64,000 nucleotides of DNA from positions 1,537,001-1,601,000 of the forward strand of contig NZ_OOHJ01000018.1 in assembly GCF_900323885.1 (NCBI RefSeq). The letters are read 5' to 3'. Position 1 is the stretch's first letter; the number at the start of each line of letters is the position of its first letter. The translations under genes and the position numbers were made by a program. The notes beneath the pieces are model-generated. The model saw only the letters and a list, made by a program, of their open reading frames with translations, had not been told where the DNA came from and made no database searches. This stretch comes from [Actinomadura] parvosata subsp. kistnae. GTDB taxonomy: Bacteria; Actinomycetota; Actinomycetes; Streptosporangiales; Streptosporangiaceae. Shown piece after piece: positions 51,384 to 59,116 of the stretch.

Positions 51384-52145
51384 TCACGGGCACCGTTCGA
51401 GCGTCAGCAGCGGCTCAGCGAACACAGGCGCAGGCGCTCCGGGATTCTCGGCCACAACCTCCTCCAGCCGCCGGAACCCGATCTCCACCTCCTCGTCACT
51501 CAGCTGCCCGAAGATCGAAAGGGTCCGTAACCGTAGCCGTTCGAGCACGTCACCGTAGGTGCCGGAGGACGGCTCGGTGACCGTACCGAAGCTGACGACG
51601 CGCCACCCGCCCGACGTGAACATGGCGATCACCTCGTGCAAAGGCTGGAACAACGCGGTGTCCGCCTCAAGGCCGCGAGGAAAGTGCTCCAGCCACCACG
51701 GCCTGGGGTGATGATCCCGGAAATTCGCCCGCAGAAGCAGCCGCCCGCCCGGCCGGAGCACCCTGCCCAGCTCGCCGACCGCCCGCACCTTGTCCTGAAC
51801 GTGGTGCCAGGCCAGAAACATGAGAGCGTAGTCAGCACTCCCGGACGGCAGCGGCATGTCCTCGGCGGAACCTGCCACGTACCGCACATCAGGATGCCGC
51901 GACTCCGCCTCCGCGATCTCCCGCATCCGAACGGCCGGCTCGACCCCGACGACCGGCCCGAACGCCCGCGCCAGCGCAGGGGTGAACCTCCCGGTCCCCG
52001 ACCCGACGTCCAGCCCCGCCAGCGGACGCCGCTCAGGCAACACCGCTTCGAACGCCCTGATCCACACCTGCAACTGCTGCTCGCTCAGCGCTCGGCCACG
52101 CGCGTAGTTCCGGTACTGCTCTTTGTCGTAGTCGATCCGCCTCAT
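51384..52145 (-). CDS. class I SAM-dependent methyltransferase
   Basis: 253 residues. Motif I LAGLDVGSGTGRF (about 45), acidic motif after VGVEPA, VAGSAEDMPLPSGSADYAL (motif II), LRPGGRLLLRANF. UbiE/MenG-like small-molecule methyltransferase. Start ATG 52145 with GGGAG 5 bp upstream. Substrate unknown. It stands alone beside a minisatellite in a stretch that breaks an otherwise conserved gene order. Confidence 0.85.
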   Translation of the reverse strand: MRRIDYDKEQYRNYARGRALSEQQLQVWIRAFEAVLPERRPLAGLDVGSGTGRFTPALARAFGPVVGVEPAVRMREIAEAESRHPDVRYVAGSAEDMPLPSGSADYALMFLAWHHVQDKVRAVGELGRVLRPGGRLLLRANFRDHHPRPWWLEHFPRGLEADTALFQPLHEVIAMFTSGGWRVVSFGTVTEPSSGTYGDVLERLRLRTLSIFGQLSDEEVEIGFRRLEEVVAENPGAPAPVFAEPLLTLERCP

Positions 52146-52151
52146 CACCAC

Positions 52152-52931
52152 TCCCGGTCAGTCGAACTACTCGCAAAGCCTCCAGCCCGATATATCGAGC
52201 CGATACATCGAGACGATAGGCGGCACGAGCCCCTGCGGCAAGAGCCCATCCCGCCCTCGCCCGCTTCCGCCCAACGACCTCCATCACCTCCCAAGCCCAC
52301 ACCCGGCACAGCCCTCACCGCCTCCAAAGCCCACACCCAGCACAACCCTCATCAGCTCCCGAGTCCCCACCCGCACAGCCCCTTCACCAGCACCCGAGCC
52401 CCACCCGCACAGCCCCTTCACCAGCACCCGAGCCCCACCCGCACAGCCCCTTCACCAGCACCCGAGCCCCACCCGCACAGCCCCTTCACCAGCACCCGAG
52501 TCCTCACCCGCACAGCACCCCGCCGGCTCCCGAGACCAGCGGACAGCACCGCCGGCTCCCGAAACTCCGCCCCCACAGCACGCGCCAGCCGCTTGGACCT
52601 CATCCGCGTGCCACCCGCCAGCCGCCGAGACTCAGCCACCAGCCACCGGAACGACGCCCCACAAGGCGCCGGCCAACTGCCGAAACCCGCCGCAAAGCAC
52701 GTGCCCGCTCCCGGAACCCGCCCACAAAGCACGCGCCTGCTCCCGGAACCAGTGCACACAGCACCCACCAGTTCCGGACCCGACCCACAAAACCCCTGAC
52801 CTTCCGGACCCACCCCACAACACCCCTGGCCTGCCTGGAACCACCCACGCACCACCGGCAAGCCGCCCGGCGCTCATCGAAGCGCCTGACTCCCCCTCAC
52901 CCTCATCACCCGCCGAAGCACCACTCCCTCA
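52152..52931. repeat. gene-free 780-bp spacer dominated by a degenerate minisatellite
   Basis: A 34-bp unit (CAGCACCCGAGCCCCACCCG then CACAGCCCCTTCAC) is tandem at 52388-52421, 52422-52455 and 52456-52489, with partial copies before (from 52351) and after (to 52520). Around it, from about 52300 to 52870, looser copies (GCTCCCGA, CACAGCACC) continue. The open frames across it on both strands are translated repeat, not genes. Confidence 0.8.
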
Positions 52932-54899
52932 TCAAGAAGGCCGATCGGCCGGCGCACCGAGCAGCTCCGGCGCGATCCGTTCAACAAGCCGCTCAAGCTG
53001 CGGATCCGCCCCCCAATCCGCCACCAGCCCCCGAAGCCCTTCGCAAGCACGCCCCAGCAGCCGCGCAGCCGCCTCCTCCCCCGCCTCGGTGAGGCACAAC
53101 GCATCCCCGTCTTCGGACCGCCGCACCAAGTTCACCGCCACGAGCTGATCGACATAGGGCCGCCCGTACTCCCTGCTCACCTCGGCCCGCGCGGCCAGCT
53201 CCTCAGCCCGCACCCACCCTTCACCGCTCAGCCGGGCGATCACCCACACCCCTTGGGGCGCGATCCCGTCCAGCCCGGCCAACGCCCCGAGCCGGTCGTA
53301 GTAGCCGCGCCGCAGATCCGCATCGGCCAGCCGTACCAGCCCCCGCTCGACCTCGGCCAGCGACGACCGCTCGGCGGACGTGGCCCCCAGCCCTTCGCCC
53401 AGGTCCGCCGCTTTCGTCGTCTCCCTGAGCCGCGCCTGTGGAATGAACCAGCTCAGCAGGAACGCCCCGCACATCACGGGCGCCGCCACGCGGAAGACGG
53501 ACGCGATCGCATCCGCGTACACATGCAGGAATCCCTGCGCCAGCCCGCGCGGCAACCGCTGGATGACAGTGGGGTCCTCCTGAACCCGCCCAGGATCGAA
53601 CCCGGCCGGCAGCCGCACCCCGCGCAGCACCTCCCGCAGATCGTCGTTCAAGGTGGCCGAGAACACGGACCCCAAGGTCGCCACCCCGAAGGACCCTCCG
53701 ATGGACCGGAAGAACGTGGCCCCGGAAGTGGCGACGCCGAGGTCCTTGAAGCTGACCGCGTTCTGCACCACGATGACCAGCACCTGCATGGTCATCCCCA
53801 GCCCGACCCCGAGGACCAGCAGGTAGACCCCCATCGCGAGCAGACTGCTCCCCTCCGTCAGCGTAGAGAGCAGAAACATCCCCACGGTCGCGACAGCCGT
53901 GCCGGCGATGGGCAGGAATCGATATTTGCCGGTCTTCGAGATGATCTGCCCGCTCACGATCGACAGGGTGAGCATCCCCGCCATCATCGGCAGCAGATAC
54001 ACCCCCGACAGCGTCGGGCTGACCCCGTGCACCACTTGCAGGAACAGCGGCAGGTACGTGAGCGCCCCGAACATCCCGAACCCCACCACGAACCCGACCA
54101 CCGACGACATCGCGAACGCCCGCACCCGGAACAGCCCGAGCGGCAGCACCGGCTCCTTCGCCCGCCGCGCCACGAGCACCCACCCGGCCAGCAGGACCGC
54201 CGCCGCCCCCGCCAAGCCCAGAATGACCGGATCCGTCCATCTGTACGTCGTGCCGCCCCACGTCGCCATCAGCACCAGACAGGAGGTCGCCGCTCCGAGC
54301 AGCACCACGCCCGCGTAGTCGATGGTGTGCTTGGTACGCGTGTCGTCCCCCGGCAGCACCGCCACGATGACGAACAGCGCCACCGCCCCCAGCGGCAGGT
54401 TGACGTAGAACACCCAGTGCCACGACAGGTGATCGACGAACAGCCCGCCGAGCAGCGGCCCCACGATGCTGGAAACCGCGAAGACCGCCCCGAAGAAGCC
54501 CTGGTACCTCCCCCTCTCCCGCGCCGAGACGACATCGCCCACGATCGCCTGCGCCAGCACCATCAGCCCGCCCCCGCCCAGCCCCTGAACGGCCCGGAAG
54601 GCGATGAGCTGGCCCATGTTCTGGCTCAGCCCGCACAGCGCCGAACCGGCCAGGAAGATGCAGATGGCCCCGATGAACAGCTTCTTGCGCCCGTACTGGT
54701 CGCCGAGCTTGCCCCAGAGCGGCGTGGAGACGGTCGAGGCCAGCAGGTAACCGGTCACGACCCACGACAGCCGCTCCAGCCCACCGAGGTCGCTCACGAT
54801 CGTCGGCAGCGCCGTGGACACGATCGTCTGATCGAGCGCCGCGAGCAGCATGCCGAGCATGAGCGCGAGGATGATGAGCCCGAGGCCCTGTTGCCGCAT
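52932..54899 (-). CDS. DHA2-family MFS exporter with C-terminal winged-helix-like domain
   Basis: 655 residues. Fourteen-helix EmrB/QacA-type transporter: MLLAALDQTIVSTALPTIVSDL in helix 1, WVVTGYLLASTVSTPLWGKLGDQYGRKKL (motif A), and 14 helices to about 510. After helix 14 an extra cytoplasmic domain of about 145 residues reads WVIARLSGEGWVRAEELAAR, GRPYVDQLVAVNLVRR, LCLTEAGEEAAARLL, which is the layout of a MarR-like winged helix. Such domain-fused exporters are known in actinomycetes but the role of the tail is unclear. ATG 54899. Confidence 0.85.
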   Translation of the reverse strand: MRQQGLGLIILALMLGMLLAALDQTIVSTALPTIVSDLGGLERLSWVVTGYLLASTVSTPLWGKLGDQYGRKKLFIGAICIFLAGSALCGLSQNMGQLIAFRAVQGLGGGGLMVLAQAIVGDVVSARERGRYQGFFGAVFAVSSIVGPLLGGLFVDHLSWHWVFYVNLPLGAVALFVIVAVLPGDDTRTKHTIDYAGVVLLGAATSCLVLMATWGGTTYRWTDPVILGLAGAAAVLLAGWVLVARRAKEPVLPLGLFRVRAFAMSSVVGFVVGFGMFGALTYLPLFLQVVHGVSPTLSGVYLLPMMAGMLTLSIVSGQIISKTGKYRFLPIAGTAVATVGMFLLSTLTEGSSLLAMGVYLLVLGVGLGMTMQVLVIVVQNAVSFKDLGVATSGATFFRSIGGSFGVATLGSVFSATLNDDLREVLRGVRLPAGFDPGRVQEDPTVIQRLPRGLAQGFLHVYADAIASVFRVAAPVMCGAFLLSWFIPQARLRETTKAADLGEGLGATSAERSSLAEVERGLVRLADADLRRGYYDRLGALAGLDGIAPQGVWVIARLSGEGWVRAEELAARAEVSREYGRPYVDQLVAVNLVRRSEDGDALCLTEAGEEAAARLLGRACEGLRGLVADWGADPQLERLVERIAPELLGAPADRPS

Positions 54900-55069
54900 G
54901 CGGCGATCCTACTCTTCGTACTGGTGTGCCTACTCCGCGCGACCGACTATCCACAGCCGCCCACCGGCCGACCCCGCTGTCCACAGCTCACCGGGCGCCA
55001 GCCGCGGTTATCCACAGAACGCCGTTCGTGTCCGCCTCACCCACCACCGCTCCGGATACTCTCTGCGCC

Positions 55070-55876
55070 ATGGTCACTCGCGCAGATATCGGTGTCATCG
55101 GCGGTTCCGGCTTTTACTCCCTGCTCGACGACGCGGAGGAGATCGAGCTCGCCACACCCTACGGCCCCCCGAGCGATGTCGTCACCGTCGGGCGCATCGG
55201 CTCCCGCTCGGTGGCGTTCATCCCCAGACACGGCCGAGATCACCGTTTCCCCCCGCACCGCATCCCCTATCGTGCCAACCTTTGGGCACTGCGTTCGCTC
55301 GGCGTCCGCCAGGTGCTCGCGCCGAGCGCCGTAGGTTCGCTCAGAGCCGAGTACGGCCCCGGCGCCATCGTCGTCCCCGACCAGCTCGTTGACCGCACCT
55401 CTGGCCGCACTCAGACGTATTACGACATCGACGGCGCGGTCCACGTCTCCTTCGCCGACCCCTATTGCCCGGCGGGCCGCTCGACGGCCGTGGCGTCGGC
55501 CCGCGCGGGCGGCTGGGAGACGGTCGACGGCGGCACCTTGGTGGTCATCGAGGGCCCGCGCTTCTCGACCCGCGCGGAGTCGCAGTGGTTCGCGGGCAAC
55601 GGCTGGTCGATCGTGGGCATGACCGGCTTCCCCGAGGCGATCCTGGCCCGCGAGCTGGCCTTGTGTTACACGTCCATCTCCCTCGTGACCGACCACGACG
55701 CCGGAGTGGAGGCCGGCCAGGGCGTGACGCACGACGAGGTCCTCGAGTTCTTCGCGCAAAACGTCACCCGCATGCGCACTCTGGTCGCGGAGACCGTTCA
55801 GTCCCTGCCGGAGGAGCGCACCTGCCCCTGCGGGTCGGCTCTCGACGGCATCAAGCTCCCCTTCGAGCTGCCGTGA
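55070..55876 (+). CDS. S-methyl-5'-thioadenosine phosphorylase
   Basis: 268 residues. IGVIGGSGFYSL start, HGRDHRFPPHRIPYRANLWAL, SAVGSLR phosphate loop, GPRFSTRAESQWF, VGMTGFPEAILARELALCY with the ligand Met/Thr, and TDHDAGVE. Cleaves MTA to adenine and methylthioribose-1-phosphate (methionine salvage). The ATG is about 10 bp after a TACT -10-like box, so the message may be leaderless. GTGA overlap with the next gene. Confidence 0.88.
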   Translation: MVTRADIGVIGGSGFYSLLDDAEEIELATPYGPPSDVVTVGRIGSRSVAFIPRHGRDHRFPPHRIPYRANLWALRSLGVRQVLAPSAVGSLRAEYGPGAIVVPDQLVDRTSGRTQTYYDIDGAVHVSFADPYCPAGRSTAVASARAGGWETVDGGTLVVIEGPRFSTRAESQWFAGNGWSIVGMTGFPEAILARELALCYTSISLVTDHDAGVEAGQGVTHDEVLEFFAQNVTRMRTLVAETVQSLPEERTCPCGSALDGIKLPFELP

Positions 55877-56460
55877 TCCAGTCCTGGCTGTCGCGCCACG
55901 GCCGTCGCCGCCGCCTCGTAGCGGCGGCGCTCGCCGCCGTCTCCGTCGTCGCGGCCTTCGCCGCCACCCGCCCCGCCGGCTCCGCCCCCACGGTCCTGGT
56001 GGCCTCCCGCGACCTCTCCCCCGGCCCGCTCAACGCCGCCGACTTCCACCCGGCCGCCCTCGTCCCTCCACCCACAGGAGCCATACGTACGATCCCAGCA
56101 GGCCAGACCCTGGCCACCCCGATGCGCAAGGGCGAGCCTCTCACCGACGTCCGCCTGCTCGCCTCCTACCGCCTCCCGCCGGGCCTGGTCGCCACCCCGG
56201 TCCGCATAGCCGACGCCGCCGCGGCGGCCTTGATCTCCCCCGGCTCGACGATCACCCTCCTGGCCGCCTACGACGCGAGCACCCCCGCCCGCCGGCTCGC
56301 CGAGGACACCACGGTCCTGTCCATCCCGAAGCCCACCACCACAGACGACGACGCCGGCACGCTGATCGTTCTGGCCACAACACCGACCCAAGCAGCCGAC
56401 CTGGCCACCGCCCAGGCTCACGCCCGCCTGTCACTCACCATCAAACCTAACTTACGGTAA
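55873..56460 (+). CDS. SAF-domain (CpaB/RcpC-like) membrane protein
   Basis: 195 residues. One N-terminal membrane anchor (about 14-32), then a SAF domain (VLVASRDLSPGPLNAADFHP) and a small beta-rich part. The CpaB-like family is linked to Flp pilus assembly in some bacteria, but in actinomycetes it often lies alone before mscL. GTG overlaps the phosphorylase stop. Function uncertain. Confidence 0.78.
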   Translation: MIQSWLSRHGRRRRLVAAALAAVSVVAAFAATRPAGSAPTVLVASRDLSPGPLNAADFHPAALVPPPTGAIRTIPAGQTLATPMRKGEPLTDVRLLASYRLPPGLVATPVRIADAAAAALISPGSTITLLAAYDASTPARRLAEDTTVLSIPKPTTTDDDAGTLIVLATTPTQAADLATAQAHARLSLTIKPNLR

Positions 56461-56483
56461 TCGTTCGACTACGATCCATTCCC

Positions 56484-56885
56484 ATGAACGGATTCAAGAA
56501 GTTCCTCATGCAGGGGAACGTCATCGACCTGGCCGTGGCAGTCGTCATCGGGGCCGCCTTCAACTCGATCGTGCAGTCATTCGTGGCCGACCTGCTCACA
56601 CCACTCGTCTCCGCCTTCGGCGGCCTGCCCGACTTCTCCTCTCTCAAGGTGACGGTCGGCCGGTCCAACTTCATGTACGGCAACTTCATCAACGCGGTCG
56701 TATCGTTCCTGCTGGTCGCAGGCGTGATCTACTTCCTGGTGGTGAAGCCGTACACCCACCTCAAGGAGCGCGGTGCCGCCAAGATCGAGTCGAAGACCCG
56801 CGACTGCCCAGAGTGCCTGTCGGAGATCCCCAAGCCCGCCTCCCGCTGCGCCTACTGCAGCGCCCAGGTGGCTCCGGCCGCCTGA
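56484..56885 (+). CDS. mscL: large-conductance mechanosensitive channel
   Basis: 133 residues. NGFKKFLMQGNVIDLAVAVVIGAAFNSIV is the MscL first helix with the pore Gly/Val positions, then VSFLLVAGVIYFLVV as the second. The C-terminus carries a CPECLSE / CAYCSAQ zinc-ribbon-like tail usual in actinobacterial MscL. Opens under membrane tension during osmotic downshock. Part of the MTAP-SAF-mscL run. Confidence 0.95.
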   Translation: MNGFKKFLMQGNVIDLAVAVVIGAAFNSIVQSFVADLLTPLVSAFGGLPDFSSLKVTVGRSNFMYGNFINAVVSFLLVAGVIYFLVVKPYTHLKERGAAKIESKTRDCPECLSEIPKPASRCAYCSAQVAPAA

Positions 56886-56895
56886 GCCCGACGGC

Positions 56896-57993
56896 TCAGA
56901 GCAGCTTGTCGATCTTGGGATCGTACTCCCAGTGCCACGGCTCGAACGGGCTGCTGTAGGCCCAGGAGGGGTGGAACCACCCGTACCGCTTGGAGTTCTT
57001 CTCCATCCACACGAACTCCGCGGACCCGGACCTCTCCACCCCACCGCACAGGTCCACAGCCAGCCCGAGCCCGTGGTTGCTCCGCCCCGGCACAGCGGCG
57101 AACCCAGGCCGCCGATAGTAGACCGACTGCTGCTCGGCCAGGCTCCGATAGGCGTCGGTCACGCACATGGGCTTCCCGAACCGCTGCCGATAGGCCTCGT
57201 TCAGGCTGACGAACGCGATCGTGGCATCCGCCCTGAGACTGAACCCCTTCTGCTGCAACGGACACAGCATGGCCTTCGGAATCAGCCCGTTGGGATACTG
57301 ATCCGCGGTGGCCGCCCGGAGCGGATTGCACCCGAGCGCCGCCCGCCCCACCTTGTCGACCTTGATCCCCAGCTTGACCAGCGCCGCCGTCAGAGACTTC
57401 ACGATCTTGTCCGACCGCTGCCGCAGGGTGTCGACCTCAGCGGCCAGCTGCGCCTCGGCCAGCAGATTCCCCGCCCGCAGTTCCTGCGCCTCGCCCGCCA
57501 GCCGCTCGGTCTCCTTGTACAAGGCGCTCGTCTGCTCGACGGCCTGCTGCCGCACCGCCACGATCTGGTTGGCGTCCATCAGCGCCCGCAACGTCTTCTC
57601 ATCCGCACTACCGGACAGGAACGGCACGATGCCGCCGGCGATGAACGGCTGCTGGTACAGCAGCTCCGCCATCTGCGAGACAGGCTGCCGCATCACGGCC
57701 AGCCGCCGCTCCAGCTCCTGCAGCGTGGTCAGCTTGCTCTTGAGCTCCTTCTCGGACGCCGCGATCTCGGCCCGCCGCTTCTCCAGCGCCTTGGTGGCGT
57801 CCTCGAGCTCCTTGGCCGACCGCTCGGCCTCTTTCCGCAGCTCGGTCAGATTGCCCGGATCCTTCCGCACAGCTTCCTGCTGCGCGCGCTGGACCCGCAC
57901 CTCAGCCTGCGCCGGAACGCCCCCCAAGGGCACGAGAAGAGAAGCCACCGCCATGACAACCGCGATCAGACCCGCTGATCGAGGGGCTGGCAC
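56896..57993 (-). CDS. D-alanyl-D-alanine carboxypeptidase of the VanY type, with coiled coil
   Basis: 365 residues. Signal peptide (ends VPAQA), a long coiled coil (about 45-215: LRKEAERSAKELEDATKALEKRR), then the VanY/LAS zinc peptidase domain with SNHGLGLAVD (zinc ligand His and Asp) and EPWHWEY (catalytic Glu region and His). Trims peptidoglycan stem peptides outside the membrane. GTG 57993 preferred (GGAGGAG 6 bp upstream); the TTG at 58014 has no such site. Convergent with mscL, 10 bp away. Confidence 0.88.
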   Translation of the reverse strand: MPAPRSAGLIAVVMAVASLLVPLGGVPAQAEVRVQRAQQEAVRKDPGNLTELRKEAERSAKELEDATKALEKRRAEIAASEKELKSKLTTLQELERRLAVMRQPVSQMAELLYQQPFIAGGIVPFLSGSADEKTLRALMDANQIVAVRQQAVEQTSALYKETERLAGEAQELRAGNLLAEAQLAAEVDTLRQRSDKIVKSLTAALVKLGIKVDKVGRAALGCNPLRAATADQYPNGLIPKAMLCPLQQKGFSLRADATIAFVSLNEAYRQRFGKPMCVTDAYRSLAEQQSVYYRRPGFAAVPGRSNHGLGLAVDLCGGVERSGSAEFVWMEKNSKRYGWFHPSWAYSSPFEPWHWEYDPKIDKLL

Positions 57994-58195
57994 GTCCGAC
58001 TCCTCCGTTTGCAATCTCGTTACCCTGGTCAGGCACGCACGTTACTACAGCCCCCCGAGTGCCCGGACCGAACTCCGAAGAGCTGTTACGAGACAAATAG
58101 CCCACTTTGCCCACCGAACCACGCCCCGCCCCCTCACGACGCCCCCGGCGCACTCAGCTCCTCACATTCGTGTACGCCCTCAAGCCCCCACCGGT

Positions 58196-58716
58196 TCAAA
58201 CCCCCGGCAACCACCCATCACCCACCAAACCCTCCTCCTGCCCCGCCCCTTCCTGCTCCTGCTCCCGATCCCGGCACAACTCCCACAACCAGGTATCCAC
58301 CCACTCCCCCGGACACCCACCCTGAGTCCGCACAGGAGCCGGCGTAACAGGCTCCTCCTCTTTCCCGCGCTCCTCCGGAGCAGCCTCCTCAACCTCCACC
58401 CTCCGCACCCGCCGAGGCACTTCCCGCACAGGCGAGGGCATGGCAGCCGCATACCGCCGCTCAGGCCGGGGAGGCGCCGGCACCAACACCGGCTCGAACG
58501 CCACCCCCGCTACGCCCTCCTCCCCACCCCCGCACGAGCGACCCCCCACTCAAACCCACGCATCTCCCCCGCCAGCAACCCTCCCGCAAGAATCGCCGGC
58601 GCCAGCAACGCCCCGAACAGCACAACAGGCCGCCGACGGGCCTGCGCACATCGCCTCCTGGTCACAGCCCCCGACGGTATCCGGGCACGATGCGCACGAT
58701 TCTGATCACTTGTCAT
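58196..58716 (-). pseudogene. small membrane-anchored hypothetical protein, frameshifted
   Basis: The first frame (MTSDQNRAHRARIPSG, then VVLFGALLAPAILAGGLLAG, one transmembrane helix) stops at 58510, while a second frame from about 58540 gives GVAGVAFEPVLVPAPPRPER, EVPRRVRRVEVEEAAPEE and ends WLWELCRDREQEQEG. Joined, they make about 170 residues: a basic start, a helix and a charged Pro/Glu-rich outside tail, a known build in this family of actinomycetes. The change lies in C runs at 58522-58547. Upstream ribosome binding site is weak. Confidence 0.5.
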
Positions 58717-58817
58717 GCCTTTACCGCAGCTCAGAGCACCCATAACCAACCCGGGGAAACCGGCGGCGGGGCCGCGTCGCACACAGTGCCAAACTTTCGC
58801 TAGGCTTACGAGCGTCC

Positions 58818-58890
58818 GCCTCCGTAGCTCAGGGGATAGAGCACCGCTCTCCTAAAGCGGGTGCCGCAGGTTCGAATCCTGCCGGGGGCA
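58818..58890 (+). tRNA. tRNA-Arg (anticodon CCT)
   Basis: 73 nt cloverleaf: acceptor GCCTCCG/CGGGGGC, D-stem GCTC/GAGC, anticodon stem CCGCT/AGCGG with loop CTCCTAA (anticodon CCT), T-stem GCAGG/CCTGC. Discriminator A, CCA not encoded. Reads AGG. Confidence 0.95.
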
Positions 58891-58918
58891 CGTATCTCGA
58901 CCAGGTATTTCAGCCTCT

Positions 58919-58948
58919 GACCTGCGGTTTCTCTGCCGCAGGTCTTTT
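58919..58948 (+). terminator. Rho-independent terminator of tRNA-Arg
   Basis: GACCTGCGG, loop TTTCTCTG, CCGCAGGTC followed by TTTT: a 9-bp stem plus T-run starting 28 bp after the tRNA. Confidence 0.85.
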
Positions 58949-59116
58949 GCTTCCAGACCTCGAGTAGGTAGCCGAAGGCGCCCGTATGCAGCCGTAGGAC
59001 CTTGATCACGGGATATATGCGGGATGATCTTGAAGGAGTCTCCGCAGGTCACGTGCACCATGGTCAGGCAGCCATCGCGGATGACTTCCGACGTCTAACG
59101 GTACCGATTCTGCTCC

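Noticed and set aside
51636..52799. 387-codon Pro-rich plus-strand frame
   Set aside because: Antisense to the methyltransferase and then translated minisatellite; no start site.
52418..52861. 147-codon minus-strand Gly/Arg/Cys-rich frame
   Set aside because: Lies wholly in the degenerate minisatellite; its repeats follow the DNA unit and no domain is visible.
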